The translations under genes were made by a program, and so were the position numbers. 64,000 bases of DNA from Polaribacter sp. SA4-12 (GTDB lineage Bacteria; Bacteroidota; Bacteroidia; Flavobacteriales; Flavobacteriaceae), in contig NZ_CP019334.1 in the NCBI RefSeq assembly GCF_002163675.1, forward strand, positions 1,498,001 through 1,562,000. Direction: 5' to 3'. Positions 53,196-62,447 of the stretch are shown here, in pieces (position 1 is the stretch's first letter; every line of letters starts with the position of its first letter). Below the pieces are notes generated by a model. The model made no database searches. It was not told the DNA's origin and was given only the letters and a program-made list of their open reading frames with translations.

Positions 53196-54946
53196 TTAAT
53201 ATGTACGTTTATGATTCCATTTTGATTAGGATTTAATTGAAATTCGCCTTTTACAACTCTTGAACCATCTACAAAACTATATTCATAAGTTCCATAAAAA
53301 CCATTTCCAAGAATTGTTCCTTTATCATTTGTCTTTCCTATAAAATCAGTTTTCCAAACATCGTTAATTAAAGAGAAATACGCTTTACCCATTGCACCAA
53401 TAGTAAAATCTTTTTTATAAATATCTACTTTTTTTCTATCATCTTCTACATAGCCCCAAAAAAGGAATTCACTAACGTTAGGATGACTAAATGCAGCAAT
53501 CATAAAATCTCTTGTATATTGCTCTCTTATTACTGGTTCTTGAATATCCATTGTAAACTCAGAAATGCTAATCTTTATATTTAAAGTTCCGTAATAATCT
53601 AGAATTTCTAATACTTTTTCTGGTGGTGTTAAATCCGATCCAATATGACTTTGAATACCAATTCCATCAACTAAACCACCTGTATTTTTATCAATGCGTT
53701 TGATAAAATTATAATACCATTCTTGCTTTTTGGTATCTAAACCACCTTTACTTATAATTCCGTATTCGTTAATAAAACATTTTGCTATTGGTTGTAATTC
53801 TTTGGTTGCTTTAAAACCATTGTATAGAATAGCTTCAGAACCTGTTATCTGTTGTAAATCTCTGTTAGTATAAGCCTCATTAACAACATCCCAATGAGAA
53901 ATTTTATCTTTGGTAAGCTTTAAAAGATTAGTAACATGATCTTCAATTAAGTTAGTTACTTTTTCTGGGTTGTCTTTATTTTCTTTTATTTCTGGTGTTA
54001 AATAATTGAATCCAGGCCAAATTAACACATGTCCTTTTATAGTAACATTATCATTTTTTAAGATTGAAATAGCTTCAATTAATTGGTCTTTTTTCTTTTT
54101 CCAGCGTAAACTTTTAATTTTTAAATCATTTTCAAAAACGGCCAAATCAAATGCCTTTTTAAAGTTCTTATACTTTTCATTATTAGCAACAACATCTTTT
54201 GCATTTATAGCTGCTCCAAAAGGAAAATTATGCTTTATTAATTTAATACTTATAGTTTTATCTGTAATAGCTTTTCCCTTTTTTTGAAATTGTATTTTAA
54301 AATCACTCTTTCTATTTTTTTCAATTCTAGCATTCGCTTCTTTACGCCATTTAGCATCTGGCTCCATACCTTTGTAAACTATTTCAGTTTTTGGAAGTGC
54401 TTCAAATTTTGTTCCTTCAGCAAACAATTCAAATTTTATATCTTTTATTAAAAAAGCTTGTGGTTTAAAACCATAGTGCAAAACAATTCCTAAATTATTT
54501 TGATCAATATTTATATCCGATTGAAAAGGAATATAGTATTGCTGCCACTTAGAAGATATGCTTTGTGTAGATACAATGTTGTTTTTGTAAGATTCTGATT
54601 GTTTGAATAACAGGTTTATTTTAGCTTCTCCAGTTTCTAGGCTAGACTTTGTAGTTTTTGCTGAAAAACTCAACAAAAAAACACGACCCAGTTTTACAGA
54701 TTGTTTATGAATTGGTATAGAAGTAGCACTTTTATAAATGAATTGAGGTTGCGTTATCGTTTCAATTTCGAATTGAGCATTACTTTTTTTGAAAGGTTCT
54801 ATTACAGTAACTTTTCCAAATGTTTTATTTGTGCTGATGAATTTAATCTTATTGTAATCAATTAAATTTTCTCCTTTAGGATATTTTTTTTGCGAAAATC
54901 CACAGAAAGTTCCTAAAAGGAATATAATAAATATGATTTTTTTCAT
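53192..54946 (-). CDS. GH10 endo-beta-1,4-xylanase-like enzyme
   Basis: A 584-residue exported enzyme with signal peptide (IIFIIFLLGTFCGFSQ). Residues about 30-190 are a beta-sandwich, CBM-like module. The GH10 barrel follows with GHVLIWPGFN, the acid/base Glu in WDVVNEAYTN, and the nucleophile Glu in ISISEFTMD. There is no T9SS sorting domain, so it may be periplasmic. It would cut beta-1,4-xylan backbones; surrounding sulfatases suggest a sulfated substrate. It overlaps the downstream sulfatase by 4 bp. Confidence 0.92.
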   Translation of the reverse strand: MKKIIFIIFLLGTFCGFSQKKYPKGENLIDYNKIKFISTNKTFGKVTVIEPFKKSNAQFEIETITQPQFIYKSATSIPIHKQSVKLGRVFLLSFSAKTTKSSLETGEAKINLLFKQSESYKNNIVSTQSISSKWQQYYIPFQSDINIDQNNLGIVLHYGFKPQAFLIKDIKFELFAEGTKFEALPKTEIVYKGMEPDAKWRKEANARIEKNRKSDFKIQFQKKGKAITDKTISIKLIKHNFPFGAAINAKDVVANNEKYKNFKKAFDLAVFENDLKIKSLRWKKKKDQLIEAISILKNDNVTIKGHVLIWPGFNYLTPEIKENKDNPEKVTNLIEDHVTNLLKLTKDKISHWDVVNEAYTNRDLQQITGSEAILYNGFKATKELQPIAKCFINEYGIISKGGLDTKKQEWYYNFIKRIDKNTGGLVDGIGIQSHIGSDLTPPEKVLEILDYYGTLNIKISISEFTMDIQEPVIREQYTRDFMIAAFSHPNVSEFLFWGYVEDDRKKVDIYKKDFTIGAMGKAYFSLINDVWKTDFIGKTNDKGTILGNGFYGTYEYSFVDGSRVVKGEFQLNPNQNGIINVHIK

Positions 54947-54949
54947 TTT

Positions 54950-56365
54950 TTAAAAATTTGATTTCCAATCATTCAACTCTTTCAATAACTGTTCTGTTAA
55001 TTGCGATTTTTGTTTTGATAAATCTTTAGATTCTGATGGATCTTTAGAAATATTATACAATTCTGTTCTTCCTTCTTTATACCAATTTATCAACTTATAA
55101 TCACCTTTTCTAATTGCTGATGATTTAGTATCTCCTGTATTTACTGGTCTTGCTTTTGATGAATGCCAAAACACAGTTCTGTCTGTCCATTTTTCATCAT
55201 TATTTAATATTGGCAGAAGACTTTTTCCATCTGTTTGTAATGATTTTTTAGCAGTAATATCTAATACTGTAGGAAAAACATCCATTAGCATTACTAAAGA
55301 TTCATTGTCTTCTTTTGGTTGAAAATGGTTTGGCCATTTCACAAAAAGCGGCACTTTAATTCCTCCATCATACAACCAACCTTTTCCTGCTCTTAAAGGA
55401 AAATTAGAAGTTGCTAAATCGCGTTTTTTAGTTCCGTCATTAGATAAACCTCCATGATCAGAAGAAAAAATCACAATCGTATTGTTATCAATTTTTAAAT
55501 CTTTTAAAAGTTGAAGTAATTTTCCTACATTTTCATCCATCGTTTCTACCATAGCAGCATATTTTGGATGATTCTGACGCATTTTAGTTCTTCCAGTTCC
55601 TTCTTTTATAAATTCTGGTTGTTTTCCAAAATCGAAGTTTTTTATTTCTTCTTTATTTCTTTTAAAATCTTTTTCTTTTGCTTCTAAAGGTTGATGTACT
55701 CCATAAAACGAAAACATTGCCATAAACGGTTTATTCTTATCTGTATTTGTAATGTATTTTACAACATTATCTGTCATAACATCCATTAAATAATCGCCAT
55801 CTTTACTAACGGTATCAACATCTGGAATTGGAGATTTTTTAGACTTACCATTTCCACGTTTAGCAACATTAAAAGGATATAAAAAACTAATTGGTGAACC
55901 TGCGTGACCAGCCGCAAAACTAAAATCGTATCCAAATTCATTTAAACTTTTTTCGTCACCCAAATGCCATTTCCCAAAATAAGCCGTTTGGTAACCTGCT
56001 GATTTTATATTTTTTACAAAATTTTTATTGTCTGCAATTCCATTCATTTTAAAACCATCATCAGGAACATCTCCATTTTGAACGGGATAATTACCTGTCA
56101 TCATCGCATATCGTGAAGGCACACAGCGTGGATAATTTGCATATGCATTATTAAAAACCACAGATTCTGACGCTAATTTATCAACATTTGGAGTTTGATA
56201 AATTTTAGAGCCATTTCTACTTAAATCGTAAAAACCTAAATCATCAACATGAATAATTAAAATGTTGGGTTTTGTTAAGTTTGTAGAAACTGTTTTAGAA
56301 TCTTTTACTTTACAGCTAAAACTAATTAGTAAAATTAGAATTGAAATGTATCTCAAGTTTTTCAT
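54950..56365 (-). CDS. S1 sulfatase (arylsulfatase-like)
   Basis: A 471-residue lipoprotein (ILLISFSCKV, Cys18). ILIIHVDDLGFYDLS carries the metal Asp pair and CVPSR the formylglycine Cys81. FGKWHLGDE (substrate-pocket Lys/His) and VIFSSDHGGLSNDG follow. It is close in sequence pattern to the sulfatase at 60918-62363 (both with YPRC-x-PSRYAM, SHARED RKMRQ-type segments and RPVNTGD or RPHSTGD), so the two arose by duplication. Confidence 0.92.
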   Translation of the reverse strand: MKNLRYISILILLISFSCKVKDSKTVSTNLTKPNILIIHVDDLGFYDLSRNGSKIYQTPNVDKLASESVVFNNAYANYPRCVPSRYAMMTGNYPVQNGDVPDDGFKMNGIADNKNFVKNIKSAGYQTAYFGKWHLGDEKSLNEFGYDFSFAAGHAGSPISFLYPFNVAKRGNGKSKKSPIPDVDTVSKDGDYLMDVMTDNVVKYITNTDKNKPFMAMFSFYGVHQPLEAKEKDFKRNKEEIKNFDFGKQPEFIKEGTGRTKMRQNHPKYAAMVETMDENVGKLLQLLKDLKIDNNTIVIFSSDHGGLSNDGTKKRDLATSNFPLRAGKGWLYDGGIKVPLFVKWPNHFQPKEDNESLVMLMDVFPTVLDITAKKSLQTDGKSLLPILNNDEKWTDRTVFWHSSKARPVNTGDTKSSAIRKGDYKLINWYKEGRTELYNISKDPSESKDLSKQKSQLTEQLLKELNDWKSNF

Positions 56366-56374
56366 CTTTTATAT

Positions 56375-57814
56375 TTAATGTGTTTTTGGTTCTAAAACTG
56401 CTCCACTATTCTTCATCCAGTTTTTAACAGCATCACCCATTTTTTTTGTAACTTTTGGATTCTCTTTTGCAATGTTTTTCATCTCATTAGGGTCATTAAC
56501 TCTATCATATAAAATTTCATAACCTTCACTAGTAATATACCTATAACGTTCTCCTGTTGCAGATTGAGCTCCATAAACTTCAGAAAAAGCATATTCCCTA
56601 ACTTTCTCTTTTAATGTTAAAAGAGGCACAACACTTATACCGTTTTTTGCAATTTTATTTGGATTCTTAAATCCTGCTAATTCAAATGCAGTAGGAATTA
56701 AATCTAGCAATTCCATTGGTTGCATACTAATTTTATCTTTTGGAAATAAATTAGGGTAACTAATAATCATAGAAGTATTTAAAGCTTCTTCAAATAAAGT
56801 AGTTTTATGTGAACGACCATGATTTCCTAAGAAAATTGAATGATCAGAGAAAAATACAATCACCGTATTTTCTAATTCACCTGATCTTTTTAATGATGCA
56901 ATTAATTTACCAACCATTTTATCCATAAAAGCAACATTGGCAACTTCTCCTATACGTTCTTTTGGTAGTTTTTTAGCTTCCGCAGGTTTATTTCCTACTA
57001 ATAAAGGTTCTGGAACAAAATGTCCAAACTTATTAGTTTTTGGCCCAGGAATTTTAATTTTATTTGCGATATCATAATAACGTTGAGGAACGTCATAAGG
57101 TCCATGAGGTAAGCAAAAGTTAAACCACATAAAAAATGGTTTGGCTTTATCTTGCTCATTTTCAATCCAATAAGAACCAACATGCGCCATATATCCATCA
57201 AGATAATCTACATCATCTTGCATTGTGCTTCTCATTTTATGACCAGGAACATTATTATCTTTTAAAAACTGATCATATTTCCCTCTTTTTTTAAGATGTT
57301 TTATAAACGGAATTTCGCTAACATCTTTCCCTTTTTTTAGATCTCGCCAAATCGCATGACGTTCTCCTGAAGCATTTACAAAGTCAAATCCATAAGCTTT
57401 TAAAGCATCTGCCTTAGATTGATTTCTTTTTTGTGGTCTTACATGAGATTTACCAACATAAGCAGTTTGATAACCATTTTCTTGAAAAACTTTTGGAAAA
57501 GTCCACACATTTTCTGGAAGAAATCTCATATCTCCATTTTTATAAAAACCTAAATTATGAGAATATAAACCTGTAATTAGAGTATTTCTAGAAGGACCAC
57601 ACATAGGACCTTGTGCCACTGCATGTGGAAAATGGACTCCTTGTTCAGCTAATCTATCAATGTTTGGTGTGTGTCCAAATCCTTCTCCCAGTTTATTCAT
57701 AAAACGAGGCATTAAATCATCTACTTCTATAAATATGATATTTGGAGTTTTTTTTGTTTGAGAAACAAAACTCATACTTCCAATAAACAATAAAACTGCA
57801 AAAACTCTTTTCAT
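56375..57814 (-). CDS. S1 sulfatase
   Basis: A 479-residue exported sulfatase with a signal peptide (FAVLLFIGSMSFVSQ) and no lipobox. IIFIEVDDLMPRF is the metal site and CGPSR contains formylglycine Cys72. YVGKSHVRPQKRNQ and VFFSDHSIFLGNHGRSHK follow; the usual GDHG is SDHS here. It is preceded by a 136-bp gap, the largest in the right half of the operon, so an internal promoter there is possible. Substrate unknown. Confidence 0.9.
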   Translation of the reverse strand: MKRVFAVLLFIGSMSFVSQTKKTPNIIFIEVDDLMPRFMNKLGEGFGHTPNIDRLAEQGVHFPHAVAQGPMCGPSRNTLITGLYSHNLGFYKNGDMRFLPENVWTFPKVFQENGYQTAYVGKSHVRPQKRNQSKADALKAYGFDFVNASGERHAIWRDLKKGKDVSEIPFIKHLKKRGKYDQFLKDNNVPGHKMRSTMQDDVDYLDGYMAHVGSYWIENEQDKAKPFFMWFNFCLPHGPYDVPQRYYDIANKIKIPGPKTNKFGHFVPEPLLVGNKPAEAKKLPKERIGEVANVAFMDKMVGKLIASLKRSGELENTVIVFFSDHSIFLGNHGRSHKTTLFEEALNTSMIISYPNLFPKDKISMQPMELLDLIPTAFELAGFKNPNKIAKNGISVVPLLTLKEKVREYAFSEVYGAQSATGERYRYITSEGYEILYDRVNDPNEMKNIAKENPKVTKKMGDAVKNWMKNSGAVLEPKTH

Positions 57815-57950
57815 AATTAACCTTTTGGATTTATCCGAAGTGAAATTACCTAATTCATTTTTTACAAGCTATAACTAAAAATCTAAAAAGGTTCAATTAT
57901 CGTCATTTACTAATGGACTTAGGTCTCAAGGAGTTTTTTTTAAATAAAAA

Positions 57951-59084
57951 TTAATTCGAAATCAATTGTTTTATTACATCATAAGCTGGAGTTGGTTTAA
58001 AATCTTCATCATAAATAGACTGAAAAACACCTGTTCCTTTTTTTAATCTTTCACCAACATCCCAAAGATTAATTGTTACTTCTCCATTTTTACTTTTCTC
58101 AACTAAAACATCAATTATTTTTTGATACACTCTTTTCTGAATCTTGCGTTCAGATTCTTTTTTATTGAGATCTTTAGTCTTCACTAAATAATCTAATTCA
58201 GTAATATGAAATGCCAAATTATTTTGATGTGCCCAATCAATTAATCCTCCCAACTTACGCATTGTTTCATCAGTATTGTCTACAAAATCTTTACGTTTTG
58301 CGCCTAATAATAAATGTGCTTGCCAACCAATACCATCTACTCTGTATCCTTTAGAACGGATATATAAAATTGTTTCTTTTACTTTGTCCCACATTATAGC
58401 ATCCATACCTGAATTTTGGTTGTAAACCAGTTTTATATTTGTTGCGTGTTTTGTAGCAATTTCAAAAGCTTTTAATATGTATAATGGAAATCCGTTTTCA
58501 TCTAAACCAATTTTTAACCAAGGATTTTCCCATTTGTTTGTACCTTCTTTTGGTCCAAACCATTTTCCATTAGAAAGGATGGTTTCGTTTACAACATCCA
58601 TCCAAACAACAGATTTTTCATTGTTAAAACGTTTGGCAAAAGCAGTTGTAAATTCTATTAAATTAGTTTCTAATTCTTTTGCAGTTCTATGGTCTTGTTT
58701 TGCCCATTTAGATGCTTGAGGACTCATTGGCCCGTGTAATCTTACAGCAAGTTTATGTTTGTTTGCAAAAGATATAAAGTCATCTATTATTGTCCAATTC
58801 CATTTGTTTGGTTGCGGATGAACTCTACTTTGTTTTGCTGCATTTGCTGGAGTTAAATATTTAAAATCCTTTAAAAAAAGCTCTTCTTTTTTTGTGTTTA
58901 ATTCATAATGATTTAAAGTTGCGCCAACCAAAATGTTATTGGTTTTGTACTGTTTAAAATCAACCTTATTACTTAAAATATTGTTTTCTAAAACTTTTTT
59001 AGGAGTTGAACACGACTGAATAAAAAAAGCACTACTAAAGAATAGAACAATAAAGATTGTAGAATTTATTTTTTTATAAGTCAT
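57951..59084 (-). CDS. GH10 xylanase-like lipoprotein
   Basis: A 377-residue lipoprotein (FFIQSCSTPKK, Cys25). The GH10 barrel shows AVRLHGPMSPQASKWA, the acid/base Glu in WMDVVNETILSNGKW, and the nucleophile Glu in LAFHITELDYLV, then NLWDVGERL. The usual catalytic-cleft sequence GHTLVWH is replaced by RLHGPMS, so specificity may differ from classical xylanases. It is shorter than the other GH10 in this locus and has no CBM. Confidence 0.88.
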   Translation of the reverse strand: MTYKKINSTIFIVLFFSSAFFIQSCSTPKKVLENNILSNKVDFKQYKTNNILVGATLNHYELNTKKEELFLKDFKYLTPANAAKQSRVHPQPNKWNWTIIDDFISFANKHKLAVRLHGPMSPQASKWAKQDHRTAKELETNLIEFTTAFAKRFNNEKSVVWMDVVNETILSNGKWFGPKEGTNKWENPWLKIGLDENGFPLYILKAFEIATKHATNIKLVYNQNSGMDAIMWDKVKETILYIRSKGYRVDGIGWQAHLLLGAKRKDFVDNTDETMRKLGGLIDWAHQNNLAFHITELDYLVKTKDLNKKESERKIQKRVYQKIIDVLVEKSKNGEVTINLWDVGERLKKGTGVFQSIYDEDFKPTPAYDVIKQLISN

Positions 59085-59094
59085 ATAACTATTT

Positions 59095-60915
59095 TTAAAG
59101 TTTAACTATTTTCTGATGAACAAAACCTTTTGTGGTTTCTAAAGTTAGAATATAAATACCCGATTTTATTGATTTTAAATTGATTTGTGAATCCTTAAAG
59201 CTTTCAACTTGTAAAATAATTTTACCTGATAAATCAATTATTGAAACAGATTTTACCTCATTTTTAGATTGAATAATTAGAATGTCTTTTACAGGATTTG
59301 GGTAAATAGAGATGATATCTTTTAGTTCATTATCAGTAGAAAGTGCTGTATTTTCTGATTCAATAACAGTTAAAGAGAAATTTTTAATACTTGTTGAATT
59401 TGTAACGTTTGCTAAAATTGATTTAATATTACTGCTACCTTCAGAAACATTAGAAATATGAGGAACGTTAGAATAATACTGTGTCATTTTTTGTTGCCCA
59501 GAATAACTGAATAAATTATTAAAATCTACCTGAGAAAAATCAGAATTGCTAGTATTAATAATTAATACCGTTTCTTTTTTATCATTTTTAAATTTAAGAC
59601 CGTACAAAGAGTTTACATTACTCACTGAAATTGGGTTATTTGTGAAATTAATTTCTTGCATTTGCTCCATATCTGCAAAAGCTTTTGAAACAATTTTAGC
59701 AGCGATTCCTACTGGCGCTAACTTCATCGGAGAACCAATTTTAACAACATTATTATCAGAAATATAATGCCAATCTAATTGCCCAACTTTATCACCTAAA
59801 GATAACCAACCATAAATAAATGTTCCATATCTTATAGCAGATGCCCAAGTTTCTTCAGCAATTTCTTTTACTTCGCCAAATTCTGTATACCAAATTTTAT
59901 AATTATTAGGGACTAAATTATAATCTGATATTTTATCATTTGGATATTTAATTCCTTCAGAGATTGCAACTTTAGATGAAGAATTATCTGAAATTACAGT
60001 TTGCACACCATATTTATCATTTAAATAATGATGCTGAGTTACTGCATAAATATCATTTTTTAGAGCAGAAAAATTAGAATTATTTTGTAATTCATTAAAG
60101 ATTGTAGTATTCCATCTTTCTCTTGCTGCAGCATTTGTTTCTTCTTTTGTAGTTGTTAGCGCAAATTTTAACGTAGGAAATTCAGTTTTTAACTTACTTA
60201 CAATCGTTTTACATTGTTGTAAATAGAATTTTGCATTTACAACTGTGGCTTCTTTTTTATCATTTGATTTAATGGGCGCATTATTTGCTGCATTCCAACC
60301 AGAATAATAAAACCCTCCATTTTCTACAATATGAAAAATTCCACTTTCTTCATTTCCAAAATAAAATTCATTACCTAATTCTACTGCAAAAGGCATTTTA
60401 CCAGCTTCTTTAAACTTGTTTATTGCCGATATCATATCGTCTATTTTTAAGTTTAGTGTTGCTGTACTTTTTAAAGTTTGCTCATTTGCGGTAACAGAAA
60501 TCCCTGTATTTGGAGTTGGTCTTGCCATATTTACCACATACACAATTTTAGTTCTGTTTGGTAAAACGTTTACAAATTCTGGAATTTTAAGTACTTCTTT
60601 ATTATTCCAAGTCTTATCTGTATTATCTAAAAATTTTCCTGTTCTCCAATCCCAATAATTAGCTTGTGTACCTCCTGGATATCTTACCACATCAGGATTC
60701 ATTTCTGAAACCAATGTTTTAAATGAATTGTCTGTCCACCAAGTTCCTTTATCAGAACGTCTGTTAAATCCAATATCTAAATCAGAAACATCAGTAACTT
60801 CAGTTTTTAATGAAGTGGTAATGGTTTGAGAATTTGTGCTTAGAGAAAGACTAATTATGACCGTGAGAACAACTAAGTTTACCTTTCTATATAAAAGGTT
60901 TAAAGTAAATTTCAT
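59095..60915 (-). CDS. Clan GH-A-like glycoside hydrolase with T9SS sorting domain
   Basis: A 606-residue secreted protein: signal peptide (VLTVIISLSLSTNSQ), TIM-barrel body and a C-terminal sorting domain (ISIYPNPVKDILIIQ). The motif NPDVVRYPGGTQANYWDW resembles GH39, GH51 and GH79 enzymes. AVELGNEFYFGN gives a candidate acid/base Glu after Asn, and KIWYTEFGEVKE a candidate nucleophile Glu. A beta-sandwich follows the barrel. The exact family cannot be fixed by eye; arabinofuranosidase-, xylosidase- or uronidase-type activity would fit. Confidence 0.75.
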   Translation of the reverse strand: MKFTLNLLYRKVNLVVLTVIISLSLSTNSQTITTSLKTEVTDVSDLDIGFNRRSDKGTWWTDNSFKTLVSEMNPDVVRYPGGTQANYWDWRTGKFLDNTDKTWNNKEVLKIPEFVNVLPNRTKIVYVVNMARPTPNTGISVTANEQTLKSTATLNLKIDDMISAINKFKEAGKMPFAVELGNEFYFGNEESGIFHIVENGGFYYSGWNAANNAPIKSNDKKEATVVNAKFYLQQCKTIVSKLKTEFPTLKFALTTTKEETNAAARERWNTTIFNELQNNSNFSALKNDIYAVTQHHYLNDKYGVQTVISDNSSSKVAISEGIKYPNDKISDYNLVPNNYKIWYTEFGEVKEIAEETWASAIRYGTFIYGWLSLGDKVGQLDWHYISDNNVVKIGSPMKLAPVGIAAKIVSKAFADMEQMQEINFTNNPISVSNVNSLYGLKFKNDKKETVLIINTSNSDFSQVDFNNLFSYSGQQKMTQYYSNVPHISNVSEGSSNIKSILANVTNSTSIKNFSLTVIESENTALSTDNELKDIISIYPNPVKDILIIQSKNEVKSVSIIDLSGKIILQVESFKDSQINLKSIKSGIYILTLETTKGFVHQKIVKL

Positions 60916-60917
60916 TG

Positions 60918-62363
60918 TTATTTTTTCTTTTTGTTCTTATTATTCTTCCCTTTCTGTTTATTCGGATTTGTAATTTTTAATTTTTCAGGAATTAAGTACG
61001 CTTTTTTCCAATCTTTAAGAAGTGTTAATAGTTCTGCTGTTTTCTTTGGATTGGATTTAGACACGTCATTTTCTTCTCCAATATCTTTTATTAGATTGTA
61101 TACTTCTACTTTATCCGTTCCTAAAAACTGCATCAACTTGTAATCTCCAGATCTTACAACTGCAGCTTTACTATCTCCAGTGCTATGAGGTCTTGCTTTT
61201 TTAGATATCCAAAAAACAGTTCTATCTTCCCAACAATCTTTTCCTTTTAAAACTTTTGCATAACTTTCACCATCAATTCCATCAACTTTTTTATCAATAG
61301 CTAAATCTAAAAGTGTTGGAAAAATATCCATACCAATAACTATTGATTTATCATCAACTTTCGGCTTCAATTCTTTTGTCCATTTGATAAATAATGGAAC
61401 ACGAATTCCACCTTCATATAAATGACCTTTGCCTGCTTTTAAAGGTAAGTTTGTAGTTGCTAAATGACGTTCATTTTTATTTCCATCATTTGATAATCCT
61501 CCGTGATCAGAAGAAAAAACGATGATTGTATTTTCATCAATTCCTAAATCTTTCAGTGTTTGTAAAATTCGTCCAACATTTTCATCAACATTTTCAACCA
61601 TACCAGCATAAGCAGCATCATCTTGTCTCATTTTTCTTCTTCCTTCACCTTCTTTAATATATTCAGGGGTGTTTCCGAAGTCAATATTTTTTAATTGTTC
61701 TTTATTTCTTGCTTCATCTTTTGGCTTTGCCTCAATAGGCGTGTGAACAGCATAATATGCCAAAACAGCTAAAAAAGGTTTGTCTTTAGGTGTGTTTTTT
61801 ATGAATTTAATAGTAGCATTTGTTAATAAATCTGATGCATAATCTCCTTCTTTTCCATCTTCTTGTACATTCGGAACAATATATTTACCCTTTTTGCCTT
61901 TGACTGTAATATTAAAAGGATAATGGCGAGATGCAATTCCACCTGCTTCACCAGCAGCATAAATATGAGAAAATCCAAATTTATCTGGGGCACTATCTCC
62001 ATTACCAATATGCCATTTACCAACGTAAGAAGTGTTATAACCAGCATTGTTAAACTGCTTTATAAAGTTCTTTTCTTTTGGTATGCCACCAAGCCAACCT
62101 TTATTTTCGTTTACAGGATAGGTTCCTGTAAGCATTGCATAACGAGAAGGTGTACAACGAGGATAACTACTATAAGCGTTTGTAAAAGAAACCGCTTCTT
62201 TTGCTAATTTGTCTATGCTTGGAGTATCATATAATTGAGAACCTGTAAAGCTTAAATCATGATACCCTAAATCATCTGTATGAATAATTAAGATGTTTGG
62301 TTTGTTCTGACCAAAAGCCAAAACAGAAAAGCAGAGTGTAAAAAATAAGATACTTTTTTTCAT
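60918..62363 (-). CDS. S1 sulfatase (arylsulfatase-like)
   Basis: A 481-residue exported sulfatase with signal peptide (FFTLCFSVLAFGQ). ILIIHTDDLGYHDLS, signature CTPSR with formylglycine Cys70, YVGKWHIGNGD and VFSSDHGGLSNDG are present. The C-terminus is a Lys/Asn-rich tail (PNKQKGKNNKNKKKK). It resembles the sulfatase at 54950-56365 over its whole length. It lies 2 bp downstream of the clan GH-A-like gene. Confidence 0.92.
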   Translation of the reverse strand: MKKSILFFTLCFSVLAFGQNKPNILIIHTDDLGYHDLSFTGSQLYDTPSIDKLAKEAVSFTNAYSSYPRCTPSRYAMLTGTYPVNENKGWLGGIPKEKNFIKQFNNAGYNTSYVGKWHIGNGDSAPDKFGFSHIYAAGEAGGIASRHYPFNITVKGKKGKYIVPNVQEDGKEGDYASDLLTNATIKFIKNTPKDKPFLAVLAYYAVHTPIEAKPKDEARNKEQLKNIDFGNTPEYIKEGEGRRKMRQDDAAYAGMVENVDENVGRILQTLKDLGIDENTIIVFSSDHGGLSNDGNKNERHLATTNLPLKAGKGHLYEGGIRVPLFIKWTKELKPKVDDKSIVIGMDIFPTLLDLAIDKKVDGIDGESYAKVLKGKDCWEDRTVFWISKKARPHSTGDSKAAVVRSGDYKLMQFLGTDKVEVYNLIKDIGEENDVSKSNPKKTAELLTLLKDWKKAYLIPEKLKITNPNKQKGKNNKNKKKK

Positions 62364-62447
62364 TTTAATGTTTTAATTAAACACTGTCTTTAGACTTGTT
62401 TATGATTATTAAGTTTAATTTAGAAAATGTGCAAAAAAAATTAATCT